A stretch of 53,687 nucleotides of DNA from contig NZ_JAHNZO010000043.1 in assembly GCF_018998565.1 (NCBI RefSeq), positions 1 to 53,687 of the forward strand, in the 5' to 3' direction. Of this stretch, positions 8,025 through 16,287 are shown one piece after another; positions within the stretch are counted from its first letter, which is position 1, and every line of letters starts with the position of its first letter. Both the position numbers and the translations under genes were made by a program. Source of the stretch: Paenibacillus oleatilyticus. GTDB taxonomy: Bacteria; Bacillota; Bacilli; Paenibacillales; NBRC-103111. Below the pieces are notes generated by a model, which had not been told where the DNA came from, did not search any database, and saw only the letters and a program-made list of their open reading frames with translations.

Positions 8025-8543
8025 ATCAGTACAGAGCACATGATTAACGATGAAATTCGGGCGAGAGAAGTTCGTTTGATTGATGCGAACGGAGAACAGC
8101 TCGGCATCAAGCCGATCCGCGAAGCGCTGCAAATTGCGCTTGATCAGAATCTGGACTTGGTGAACGTGGCGCCTACGGCGAAACCGCCGGTTTGCCGGAT
8201 TATGGACTACGGTAAATTCCGTTACGAAACGCAGAAGAAAGAGAAAGAAGCCCGTAAGAATCAAAAGATCGTCGAGCTGAAAGAAATTCGTCTGAGCGCG
8301 ACGATTGACGAGCACGATTTCCAAACGAAACTGCGCAACGTTGTGAAATTCCTGAACGATGGCGATAAAGTAAAGCTGTCCGTCCGTTTTCGCGGCCGCG
8401 AGATCGCTCATGCCGATATCGGTCAACGCGTTCTGGAGCGCATGGCAGCCGAAGTGGAAGAGCTGTGCATCGTTGAGCGCAAGCCGAAGCTGGAAGGCCG
8501 GAGCATGATCATGATCTTGGCGTCGAAGCAGCAGCAACAGTAA
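8025..8543 (+). CDS. infC: Translation initiation factor IF-3
   Basis: A 172-residue IF-3, which binds the 30S subunit, prevents premature 50S joining and checks the start codon. The N-domain (NDEIRAREVRLIDANGEQLG) and the C-domain (KEIRLSATIDEHDF, KVKLSVRFRGRE) are complete. No ATG or GTG lies at a proper distance from the strong GGAGGTGG at 8011-8018; the best-placed codon is ATC at 8025, giving ISTEHMINDE. Rare AUU-type starts are a known hallmark of infC and allow self-regulation, because IF-3 discriminates against them. An in-frame ATG at 8040 lies too far from the ribosome site. It heads the infC-rpmI-rplT operon. Confidence 0.93.
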   Translation: MSTEHMINDEIRAREVRLIDANGEQLGIKPIREALQIALDQNLDLVNVAPTAKPPVCRIMDYGKFRYETQKKEKEARKNQKIVELKEIRLSATIDEHDFQTKLRNVVKFLNDGDKVKLSVRFRGREIAHADIGQRVLERMAAEVEELCIVERKPKLEGRSMIMILASKQQQQ

Positions 8544-8571
8544 AATCTCATTCTTTAAGGAGGAACACCCC

Positions 8572-8772
8572 ATGCCAAAAATGAAAACTCACAGCAGCTT
8601 GAAAGATCGCTTCAAAATTACAGGTACCGGCAAAGTAAAACGCTACAAAGCGTATAAAAACCACCTGCTGTCCGGCAAATCCGCTCGCCAAAAACGCGTT
8701 TTGGGCACGAATCCGGTTATGCATCCGGGCGATGTAAGACGCCTGAAGCAGCAGCTCGCTAACATTAAGTAA
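8572..8772 (+). CDS. rpmI: 50S ribosomal protein L35
   Basis: A 66-residue basic protein with the L35 start PKMKTHSSLKDRFKITGTGK and Lys/Arg-rich body, a component of the large ribosomal subunit. Length is normal for the family. AAGGAGG lies about ten bases before ATG 8572. It is the second gene of the infC operon, 28 bases after infC. Confidence 0.97.
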   Translation: MPKMKTHSSLKDRFKITGTGKVKRYKAYKNHLLSGKSARQKRVLGTNPVMHPGDVRRLKQQLANIK

Positions 8773-8824
8773 TCCCGTTCGTCTCGAATTCGCATACTTA
8801 CAACATTTCTGGAGGTAGATTGTC

Positions 8825-9184
8825 ATGGCAAGAGTGAAGGGCGGATTTATCCGTACGCGTCGTCGTAAAAAAATATTGAAACTTGCTAAAGGTTACTTTG
8901 GCTCGAAACATAGACTGTTTAAAACGGCAAAAGAGCAAGTGATGAAATCCTTGCTTTACGCATACCGTGATCGCCGTCAGAAAAAACGCGATTTCCGCAA
9001 ACTGTGGATCGTGCGGATCAATGCGGCAGCACGTCAAAACGGTCTTTCCTACAGCAAGCTGATGCACGGCCTGAAACTGGCTGGCGTCGAAGTAAACCGC
9101 AAAATGCTGGCGGATCTCGCCGTTAACGATATCAATGCGTTCAACTCTTTGGCAGAAACCGCCAAGCAAAAGGTGAATGCATAA
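8825..9184 (+). CDS. rplT: 50S ribosomal protein L20
   Basis: A 119-residue L20, an early-assembling protein of the large subunit that in Bacillus also represses its own operon through the infC leader. The signature ARVKGGFIRTRRRKKILKLA and the segment RDRRQKKRDFRKLWIVRINAA are intact. GGAGGTAG precedes ATG 8825. It is the last gene of the operon and is followed by a strong terminator. Confidence 0.97.
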   Translation: MARVKGGFIRTRRRKKILKLAKGYFGSKHRLFKTAKEQVMKSLLYAYRDRRQKKRDFRKLWIVRINAAARQNGLSYSKLMHGLKLAGVEVNRKMLADLAVNDINAFNSLAETAKQKVNA

Positions 9185-9213
9185 GGCACGGTTTTCAACC
9201 GGGCCTGCCCAAT

Positions 9214-9266
9214 ACACCCCTTGTAACGATGCGTACAACCGTGTCCTTGCAAGGGGTGTTTGTTTG
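9214..9266 (+). terminator. Terminator of the infC operon
   Basis: A perfect 10-base stem ACACCCCTTG (9214-9223) with CAAGGGGTGT (9250-9259) is followed by TTTGTTTGG. A very A+T-rich stretch (9300-9370) follows and probably holds the promoter of the next operon, but no clear -35/-10 pair was found. Confidence 0.85.
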
Positions 9267-9418
9267 GTATTAACGTAAGGCTAACAAGTGGATCGGTTTT
9301 TATGAAATTTTGACTTTTGGCTAATATTTGCTAAATAAAATTTTAAAACGATTATGCTATTATACTAGTATTCTTAAAACACGAAACGAATTGTTTCGCA
9401 CGGAAAACAGGTGAACGG

Positions 9419-10726
9419 ATGAACATTATTTTGCTGTCCGGAGGTTCGGGAACGAGGCTGTGGCCGCTGTCGACGGAGCGGCGCTCCAAGCAATTCATAC
9501 GGTTGTTTCATGACGAAACGGGGCGCCCGGTCTCCATGCTGCAGCAGGTATGGAAGAGGCTCGGCAGCAGAGGGCTTCACCAATCGGCCGTTATCGCCAC
9601 TTCCGCCAACCAGCGGGAGACGATTCAGGAGCAGCTCGGATGCGAAGCGGATCTGGTGCTGGAGCCGGAGAAGCGCGATACGTTTGCGGCCATCCTGCTT
9701 TCGGTCGCTTATCTGTGCTCGCATCGCGGCGTATCCCGTGACGAGCCGATCATCGTTATGCCCGTAGACGGACGGACGGAGGATTCGTTCTACGACAGGC
9801 TGCTGCAGCTGCCCGAGACGTTGACAAGCTCCGGCGCAAACCTGGCTTTGATGGGTGTCCGGCCTGATTTTCCGTCGCAGAAATACGGATATATGGTCCC
9901 GGAGGGGGACAGCGGAGCCGATACTGCGTTGACGATCCGCGCTTTTCACGAGAAGCCTTCGAAGTCGGATGCTGTTCGTTATATCGAACGAGGTGCGCTT
10001 TGGAACTGCGGCGTGTTTTGTTTCCGCGCCGGGTATTTAATGGACCGGCTGAAAGCCGTGGGGCTTCCGGAAGCGTATGAGGAGCTGCTTTTGTCGTACG
10101 ACCGGATCGAGAGCCGCAGCTTCGACTATGCCGTCGTGGAACGGGAGGAGCGGATTGTGGCGCTCGCATACGAAGGACCGTGGAAGGACCTCGGCACGTG
10201 GTGCGCGCTGACGGAGGAAATGAATCGGCCTCTGATCGGTCCCGGATATATTGGGGAGGAATGTGACAACGTTCACGTAGTGAACGAGCTTGAGGCGCCG
10301 ACGATTGTGCTTGGCTTGTCCGATGTCGTCGTCGCGGCAAGCCCCGAGGGCATTTTGGTGACGCATAAGGAAAGCAGCTCCCGCCTGAAAGAAGCTCTCG
10401 ATCGCATGGGGCGGGAGAGGAACAACGATAAAAAGGCGTCCTCCGAGCGGACGGTGGACAGCTCCGCCTTCCCGGACGGGACCTCGGTAACGACGCGCCG
10501 CATTCATCTGGAAGCGGGAGAGGAGCTCGTCACCGCCCCGTCTGCCGATGTACGGCGTATCGTCTCATGGACCGTTCTGCACGGCAGGTGCCGTCTGTTC
10601 CAAAACGGCCGGGAGCTGCCGGCAGCCGTCGGAAGAAGCGTCGTGCTCGGGGAAGAAGATAGCGCCAGGCTGAAAGCGCTGGACCCGCTTGATCTGATCG
10701 AGATTATTACGGAATGTCATGCATAA
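9419..10726 (+). CDS. Mannose-1-phosphate guanylyltransferase (ManC-like)
   Basis: A 435-residue nucleotidyltransferase that should make GDP-mannose from mannose-1-phosphate and GTP. The N-terminus has GGSGTRLWPLSTERRSKQF, a form typical of GDP-mannose rather than UDP- or dTDP-glucose enzymes; FHEKPSK and WNCGVFCFRAGYL are further family motifs. The C-terminal portion from about residue 350 is short and only weakly like the isomerase cupin of bifunctional ManC/AlgA, so isomerase activity is doubtful. It opens a tightly spaced six-gene glycan operon ending with gtrA, suggesting it supplies the sugar donor for that operon. The start has a weak AGGTGA site. Confidence 0.85.
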   Translation: MNIILLSGGSGTRLWPLSTERRSKQFIRLFHDETGRPVSMLQQVWKRLGSRGLHQSAVIATSANQRETIQEQLGCEADLVLEPEKRDTFAAILLSVAYLCSHRGVSRDEPIIVMPVDGRTEDSFYDRLLQLPETLTSSGANLALMGVRPDFPSQKYGYMVPEGDSGADTALTIRAFHEKPSKSDAVRYIERGALWNCGVFCFRAGYLMDRLKAVGLPEAYEELLLSYDRIESRSFDYAVVEREERIVALAYEGPWKDLGTWCALTEEMNRPLIGPGYIGEECDNVHVVNELEAPTIVLGLSDVVVAASPEGILVTHKESSSRLKEALDRMGRERNNDKKASSERTVDSSAFPDGTSVTTRRIHLEAGEELVTAPSADVRRIVSWTVLHGRCRLFQNGRELPAAVGRSVVLGEEDSARLKALDPLDLIEIITECHA

Positions 10727-10738
10727 GGGGAGAGACTC

Positions 10739-10969
10739 GTGAGAGTAGACAAGGCTTTGTTCGGTTATAAAGTTGATCAGGTACACCGATACGTCTCCTC
10801 GCTTGAAGCGGAGCTCAAGCTTCTGGAGGAACGGCAGCAAGAGGAAAGCGCAGCATATGAACGGACGGAAACGGAGCTATTGGACGAAATCGCCGACTTA
10901 GAGCAGGGATTGACCGAATTGGAGCGTATGGAAGCGGGTCTGAGGCAATGGATTCAAAGAAACGGGTAA
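10739..10969 (+). CDS. Small DivIVA-like coiled-coil protein
   Basis: A 76-residue protein starting with GTG at 10739, preceded by AAGGGGAGAG. Residues 6-25 (ALFGYKVDQVHRYVSSLEAE) resemble the N-terminal membrane-contact module of DivIVA proteins; the rest is a Glu/Leu-rich coiled coil. It overlaps the next gene by 22 bases, so translation is probably coupled. The same LFG..V..LEA pattern occurs at the N-terminus of that neighbour, with 10 identities in 25 aligned residues by my count, suggesting that the two proteins pair through similar coiled coils. I infer a localisation or assembly partner of the GT2 synthase. It is too short to act as a full DivIVA. Confidence 0.72.
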   Translation: MRVDKALFGYKVDQVHRYVSSLEAELKLLEERQQEESAAYERTETELLDEIADLEQGLTELERMEAGLRQWIQRNG

Positions 10970-13314
10970 AGAGAAAGCCGTACGGGCGCACGCTGTTTGG
11001 ACTCCGCAAGAGCGTGACCGACCGGTTCGTCGACGAGCTGGAAGCACAGGTCCGGGAGAAGGAAGAACAGCTGAACCGGGAGCGGAGCCGGCGGCAGGAG
11101 CGGATCGGCGAGCTGCAAGCACGGGCACAGGAGCTCAAGGCGCAGATCGAGAGCAAGGATCGTACGGTGCAGCAGCTTATCGCAGCGAAGATGGAGCTTA
11201 TGGAACGGCCCGGCTTCGAGCCGAAGCTGGACGATGAGCCTGCGGACAAGCCCAGGCTGCGTCTTGGCGACCGGCTGGTAGCCGAGGGGCTGGTGACCCC
11301 TGAGCAGCTCGAAACGGCGATGGAGCGGCAGCAGAAATTCGGCGGCCGTCTGGGCGATATTCTGGTGGAGCTGGGCTTCACTCCGCGGGAGCGCATTGCG
11401 CCTATTCTGCATCAGCAAGGAAACAAGGGTCGACTTGGCGACATGCTGGTCGAAACCGGCGCCATTACGAAAGAACAGCTGGATAGAGCGCTCGAGTTTC
11501 AACGCAAGAGCGGCGGCTTGCTCGGCGACATTTTGATGTCGATGCGCTTCATCGAGCCGGAGAAGCTGTACCGTCACATCGCTACGCAATACAATCTCGG
11601 ACGAATTGGTTCGGAATATATGTTCGAGGAAGTGAACAAGCTGCCGGAGGCGATGGCCCGGCAGTACGATGCCGTCGTCATTCACCAGGACGCGAATCGC
11701 TATCTGGTAGCCGTCGGCCATCCGCTGACGGACGAAGCGGTCGTTACGATCGAGAACATGCTGGGCATGCCGGTGCAGCAAGTGCTGGCGACAAGGGAGG
11801 AAATGGAATATTTCTGGAAGGAAGCGTACCAGTCCGAGCTGCTGCACGAGAGCACCCAGAAGCTGGCCGACGAGCAGCCGCAAAATTCCGCGCACATCAC
11901 GTTTACGAAGCCGCAGTTGACGGTCATCGGCATCTGCGCGTTCCTCGTTCTGCTCAGCTTGGGGCTCGATTGGCTGCATACGTTGATCGTCATCAACATA
12001 GCCGTGCAGCTGTTTTATTTTGCGATGACGCTGTTCAAGTTCATGATCATCATGTACGGAACCCGCGACTTCGCGCAAATCCGCTTCAAGCAGGAAGAGA
12101 TCGACGCCATCGACGAGCGGACGCTGCCCGTCTATACGATTCTCGTTCCGATGTACAAGGAGAGCGAGGTCATCCCGCACCTGCTGCACAATATCGAGCA
12201 GCTTGATTACCCGAAGGCGAAGCTGGATGTGCGGCTCCTGATCGAGCAGGACGATATCGAGGCGCAGGAGATTTTGCAAGGGATGAAGCTGCCGCCTTAT
12301 TACACGACGATCGTCGTGCCGCACAGCTTGCCGAAGACAAAGCCTAAGGCCTGCAACTACGGGTTGATCCGCGCGCGTGGCGAGTATGTTGTCATCTACG
12401 ATGCCGAGGACCGGCCAGATCCCGATCAGCTCAAAAAGGTGCACGCCGCTTTCATGAGAAGCCCGGAGAATACGGCATGCATTCAAGCCAAGCTCAATTA
12501 TTTCAACAGCGATCAGAATCTGCTGACCCGCTGGTTTACGCACGAATACAGCATGTGGTTCGAGCTGCTGCTGCCCGGCGTGATGCAGCTTAATATTCCG
12601 ATTCCGCTTGGCGGGACGTCGAACCATTTTAAAATGTCGGTGCTCAAAGAGATCAACGCCTGGGACCCGTACAACGTGACGGAGGACGCGGACCTTGGCA
12701 TCCGGCTGTACAAATCGGGCTACAGCACGGCGATCGTCGATTCCCGGACGTGGGAAGAAGCCAACAGCCGCGTCGGCAACTGGATCCGGCAGCGTTCCCG
12801 CTGGATCAAGGGATATATGCAGACGTGGCTTGTCCATATGCGCAACCCGGTACGGCTGTGGCGGGAGCTCGGGCCGAAAGGATTTTTGGGCTTTCAGGTG
12901 ATGGTGCTCGCCACGCCGATGCTGCCGCTGCTTAATCCGTTTTACTGGATTATGCTGGTGCTGTGGTATGGCTGGAAACTCGCCTGGATTCCGCAGTTTT
13001 TCCCCGGCATTATTTATTATTTGGCGGCGGCGGAGTTTCTGATCGGCAATTTCCTGTTCGTCTTCAGTAATGTTGCGGGAGTGTACTGGGTTATTCACGA
13101 TCTTGAGAAGCGCGGAGACCGCACGTTCTCCTATGGGCTCGTCAAATACGCGCTGTTGACGCCGATCTATTGGGTGCTGATGAGCATTGCGGCCGTGAAA
13201 GCGGCTTGGCAGCTGATTACGAAGCCGTTTTATTGGGAAAAAACGACGCACGGGCTGGCGAAGCAAAATCATCCGTCTGCCCCGGGCGGCGGCGTGTCGC
13301 AGGGAGGTGGCTGA
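10948..13314 (+). CDS. GT2 polysaccharide synthase with tandem MshEN modules
   Basis: A 788-residue fusion. Residues 15-90 are a coiled coil with a DivIVA-like beginning. Residues 105-214 hold four 24-residue repeats starting RLGDRL, RLGDIL, RLGDML and LLGDIL, spaced 24-5-24, 4, 24-5-24. This is the two-motif layout of the MshEN (GspE N-terminal) c-di-GMP-binding domain, twice in tandem. A transmembrane pair follows at about 325-370, then a GT2 domain from about 392 with LVPMYKESE, D485AED488, EDADLG and the QxxRW motif at 615-619, and several C-terminal membrane segments. MshEN-GT2 combinations such as NfrB are c-di-GMP responsive, so a gated exopolymer synthase is likely. It overlaps the upstream small gene and is followed two bases later by the GT-C gene. 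Confidence 0.88.
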   Translation: MDSKKRVKRKPYGRTLFGLRKSVTDRFVDELEAQVREKEEQLNRERSRRQERIGELQARAQELKAQIESKDRTVQQLIAAKMELMERPGFEPKLDDEPADKPRLRLGDRLVAEGLVTPEQLETAMERQQKFGGRLGDILVELGFTPRERIAPILHQQGNKGRLGDMLVETGAITKEQLDRALEFQRKSGGLLGDILMSMRFIEPEKLYRHIATQYNLGRIGSEYMFEEVNKLPEAMARQYDAVVIHQDANRYLVAVGHPLTDEAVVTIENMLGMPVQQVLATREEMEYFWKEAYQSELLHESTQKLADEQPQNSAHITFTKPQLTVIGICAFLVLLSLGLDWLHTLIVINIAVQLFYFAMTLFKFMIIMYGTRDFAQIRFKQEEIDAIDERTLPVYTILVPMYKESEVIPHLLHNIEQLDYPKAKLDVRLLIEQDDIEAQEILQGMKLPPYYTTIVVPHSLPKTKPKACNYGLIRARGEYVVIYDAEDRPDPDQLKKVHAAFMRSPENTACIQAKLNYFNSDQNLLTRWFTHEYSMWFELLLPGVMQLNIPIPLGGTSNHFKMSVLKEINAWDPYNVTEDADLGIRLYKSGYSTAIVDSRTWEEANSRVGNWIRQRSRWIKGYMQTWLVHMRNPVRLWRELGPKGFLGFQVMVLATPMLPLLNPFYWIMLVLWYGWKLAWIPQFFPGIIYYLAAAEFLIGNFLFVFSNVAGVYWVIHDLEKRGDRTFSYGLVKYALLTPIYWVLMSIAAVKAAWQLITKPFYWEKTTHGLAKQNHPSAPGGGVSQGGG

Positions 13315-13316
13315 CG

Positions 13317-14897
13317 ATGGAGGTCCGCTTGCCGAAAAGCGTCTATTGGGGCTTGTTTTTGTTCATTTTCTCGCTGGAATTCGCCGCCGGCTACTATGTG
13401 AGCCACGTCATCGGCTACGTGCATTCGGACGCGATGAGCCGGGTGGCAAACGCCTTCTACGTGCTCTACAGCCGGGACCCGCACCTGGCCGCCATCGGCT
13501 TCGTGTGGAACCCGCTGCCCAGCCTCATTGAGCTGCTGTTTCTGCTGCCGTACCATTGGCTGCCGGAGCTCGCTTCGTCGGCGCTGGCCGGTGTGCTCAT
13601 GAGCAGCGTGTTCGCCGGGATGACGGCGGTGCTGCTGGCGCGGGCGGCGGTCGATTTCGGGCTGTCGCGCGCGTTCGCCGTGCTGCTGAGCCTGAGCTTC
13701 AGCTGCAACCCGTTCATGTTCCTGTTCGGCGCGAACGGACTTAGCGATGCGCCGTTTATATTTTTCATCATGTATGCGGTCATTCATCTGACGCACTGGA
13801 TTTACGGGCGTCGCGTCGGCAGTCTGATCAAAGTAAGCTTTGCGCTGGCGCTCGCTTTCTGGACCCGATACGAAGCGGTGCCTCTGGGAGCGGCGGTCGC
13901 TCTGGCCATCATCCTGATCGTTCTGCGGATACCGCCGACGGACCCCCGGATCGACCTGCCAAAGCGGCAGTACGGAATGCTGCACAAGCTGTTCCATATC
14001 GAGGGAACATGGTCGATGGTCATGGCGCCGGTTATATTCTCCGGGCTGCTGTGGCTTTGGTTCAATTACAGCATCATGGGGGACGCGCTTTATTTCCTGC
14101 GTTCCGAATACTCGAACGTGGCTCAGGCGCAAGGGCTGGCGACCGAGCAGACCTTTGTGGACATGATGGGCAATCCGCTGCTCGGTCTGCTGTTTGTGGC
14201 CAAGAAAACGGCCTATTATTCGCTTCCGCTGGCTTCCGTCGTGCTGCTGAGGCTCTGGAACCGGCGCTGGTTCCTGTGGGACCTGCTGGTGCTGCTGTTG
14301 CTGTTCGTCTCGATCGTCGCGCTGCAGTTCCTCATGCTCATGAAAGGAACGTCTTACGGCTGGTTTCGTTATTTCATGTACGTGTTTCCGATCACCGTGG
14401 CCTGGCTGCCGTATGAGCTTGCCCGGGTGAAACGGTCCTTCGTCAATTACGGAATCGTGCTGGCGGGGATGCTGGGAGCCTGCGTCGTGCTCGGGTATGC
14501 CTGGACGAACCCGCAGATTGCGCCGGACGAGAACAAGTTTTTGCATGCGTCGCAGTATGCGGCTTCCCAGCAGGTGGAGAAGGAGATTGCCCATTATTTG
14601 GATACGGAGCTTAGCGGCTACAACATTTTGATGGATTCGTATTCCGCTTACTCGGTCATTCTGAACAGCAGGCATCCTGACCAATTTTTGATTACCAGCG
14701 ATTTCGAATTTACTCCTTCGCTGAAAGACCCGGTCGGCCGGGGCGTCGATTTTATTCTTACGGCGAAGCCGGACAAGAGCTCGGCGCTAAGTGCCGAGGA
14801 GCGGACGTACAAAGATTTCTACGAGAAGGGCACGGAATGGACGGAGCTGTATAAGGAATTCGGGGGCAAATGGAGATTGTACAAGGTGATTCGTTAG
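13317..14897 (+). CDS. GT-C-type polytopic membrane glycosyltransferase
   Basis: A 526-residue protein with about ten membrane segments, an early extracytoplasmic loop carrying an acidic residue (YVHSDAMSRV, Asp38) and WNPLPS in the next loop, as in the GT-C superfamily (ArnT, PMT, GT39/GT83). Such enzymes take sugars from polyprenyl-phosphate on the outer face and add them to an exported polymer, lipid or protein. ATG 13317 follows GGGAGGTGG and the previous stop codon by two bases. With the GtrB-like and GtrA-like genes right downstream it completes the GT-C, lipid-carrier synthase and flippase trio known from B. subtilis YfhO/CsbB/GtcA. The acceptor is unknown. Confidence 0.75.
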   Translation: MEVRLPKSVYWGLFLFIFSLEFAAGYYVSHVIGYVHSDAMSRVANAFYVLYSRDPHLAAIGFVWNPLPSLIELLFLLPYHWLPELASSALAGVLMSSVFAGMTAVLLARAAVDFGLSRAFAVLLSLSFSCNPFMFLFGANGLSDAPFIFFIMYAVIHLTHWIYGRRVGSLIKVSFALALAFWTRYEAVPLGAAVALAIILIVLRIPPTDPRIDLPKRQYGMLHKLFHIEGTWSMVMAPVIFSGLLWLWFNYSIMGDALYFLRSEYSNVAQAQGLATEQTFVDMMGNPLLGLLFVAKKTAYYSLPLASVVLLRLWNRRWFLWDLLVLLLLFVSIVALQFLMLMKGTSYGWFRYFMYVFPITVAWLPYELARVKRSFVNYGIVLAGMLGACVVLGYAWTNPQIAPDENKFLHASQYAASQQVEKEIAHYLDTELSGYNILMDSYSAYSVILNSRHPDQFLITSDFEFTPSLKDPVGRGVDFILTAKPDKSSALSAEERTYKDFYEKGTEWTELYKEFGGKWRLYKVIR

Positions 14898-14917
14898 CAA
14901 GAGGGAGGCGGGGAAAC

Positions 14918-15904
14918 GTGGAATGCGCGGAGCCCGAGATTACCGTCATTATACCGGTTTATAACGAGGAAATTCATATTTACCGCTCGCTGGAGCATAT
15001 TGAAGAGGAACTGAAGCGACTGACGGCCTCTTACGAGATCATCGTCATCGATGACGGTTCGCGGGACGGAACATGGGAGCAGCTGATTTTGTCCGGGCAG
15101 CGTTCGCCCCGGCTTACCGCGCTGCGGCTGAGCCGCAATTTCGGCAAGGAGCTGGCGCTCTGCGCCGGGCTGGAGCATGCGTTGGGACGGGCGGTCATTA
15201 TTATGGACTCTGACCTGCAGCACCCGCCGGCGCTGCTTCCCGAGATGGTCCGGCTGTGGCGCGAGGAAGGTAAGGAAATCGTAGAATGCGTCAAGCAGGA
15301 CCGGGGCAAGGAGTCGCTGGATAAGGCGGTTGGCTCCGCGCTGTTCTACAGCATCCTCAACCGGCTGTCCGGCTTCGATCTGCGCGGCGCGTCGGATTTC
15401 AAGCTGCTGGACCGGAAGGTCGTGCAGGCATGGCGGGAAATGCCGGAGCGGAACACGTTTTTCCGCGGGATGACGGCATGGCTCGGCTTCAACCGGGCGC
15501 AGATTTCGTTCGAGGTGCCGGAGCGGGCGGACGGTCACAGCCAATGGAGCTTTCTCGGCCTCATGAAGCTGGCGGTGAATGCCGTGGTGGCATTTTCTTC
15601 CATTCCGCTGCGATTTGTCAGCCTGTTCGGGATCGTGTTCCTGCTCGGCGCCGCCGTGCTCGGGGTTCAGACGCTGTATCAAAAAATCGTCGGCAACGCG
15701 GTGACCGGCTTTACGACGGTCATCCTGCTGCTGCTGGTCATCGGCAGCGTCATTATGATTTCACTCGGCATTATCGGCGAGTACATCGCCTCCATTTACA
15801 ACGAGGTGAAGGGAAGGCCGCGGTACTTGGTCAGCCAGCGCATCTTCAGCGAAGCGTCCGCAGCGGCCGGCGAGGAAAGCCGCCGGGTGGGCGAGGTTTC
15901 ATGA
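14918..15904 (+). CDS. GtrB-like polyprenyl-phosphate glycosyltransferase
   Basis: A 328-residue GT2 enzyme of the DPM1/GtrB/CsbB type, which loads a hexose from a nucleotide sugar onto undecaprenyl phosphate. Motifs: ITVIIPVYNEE at the start, VIDDGSRDGT, MDSDLQHPPALLPEM (DxD), HSQWSFLGLMKLAVNA and two C-terminal membrane helices (about residues 236-256 and 270-290). I choose GTG 14918, which has GAGGGAGGCGGGG upstream and avoids overlap with the preceding gene; an ATG at 14870 would overlap it by 28 bases. The stop overlaps the GtrA-like start as ATGA, implying coupled translation. With ManC in the operon, the loaded sugar may be mannose. Confidence 0.88.
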   Translation: MECAEPEITVIIPVYNEEIHIYRSLEHIEEELKRLTASYEIIVIDDGSRDGTWEQLILSGQRSPRLTALRLSRNFGKELALCAGLEHALGRAVIIMDSDLQHPPALLPEMVRLWREEGKEIVECVKQDRGKESLDKAVGSALFYSILNRLSGFDLRGASDFKLLDRKVVQAWREMPERNTFFRGMTAWLGFNRAQISFEVPERADGHSQWSFLGLMKLAVNAVVAFSSIPLRFVSLFGIVFLLGAAVLGVQTLYQKIVGNAVTGFTTVILLLLVIGSVIMISLGIIGEYIASIYNEVKGRPRYLVSQRIFSEASAAAGEESRRVGEVS

Positions 15905-16287
15905 CGCTGCGGCTGCTTTTTCGGTACGGCATCGTCGGGCTGCTCGGCACGGCGCTTCATTTTGCGGCGCTGTTTGTGCTCGTCGAAGCGGCGAAGCTGC
16001 ATCCGGTGCCGGCCTCGGCGCTCGGGTTCGTGCTTGTGCTGTTGGTATCGTACGCGCTGAATCGGCGCTGGACGTTTCAGGCTTCCGCATCGGGCTGGAA
16101 GCCGCTTGCCAAATATACGGTCGTGTCCGTCGCGGGTCTGCTGCTCAATACCGGTCTGATGTATTTGGCCGTGGACCGGCTGCACTGGCATTATGCCGTT
16201 GGCCAATGTCTCGTTGTCGTTGCCGTGCCGCTGTCGAACTTTTTGTTTAATTATTACTGGACGTTTCGCGAAAAAAAGGTCCGGTGA
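15901..16287 (+). CDS. GtrA-family membrane protein (putative flippase)
   Basis: A 128-residue protein with four membrane segments and the GtrA-family pattern LFRYGIVGLLGTALHF, SYALNRRWTF and NFLFNYYWTFRE. GtrA/GtcA proteins are thought to flip polyprenyl-phosphate-linked sugar across the membrane. ATG 15901 overlaps the upstream stop by four bases, and there is no separate promoter. It is the last gene of the glycan operon that begins at 9419. Its last codons lie in the left arm of a hairpin interrupted by repeat copy A. Confidence 0.88.
   Translation: MTLRLLFRYGIVGLLGTALHFAALFVLVEAAKLHPVPASALGFVLVLLVSYALNRRWTFQASASGWKPLAKYTVVSVAGLLLNTGLMYLAVDRLHWHYAVGQCLVVVAVPLSNFLFNYYWTFREKKVR

Noticed and set aside
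10954..13272. 772-codon open frame on the minus strand
   Set aside because: It is exactly antisense to the GT2 synthase, has no ribosome site and a His/Arg/Gln-rich composition typical of the reverse frame of a G+C-rich gene.
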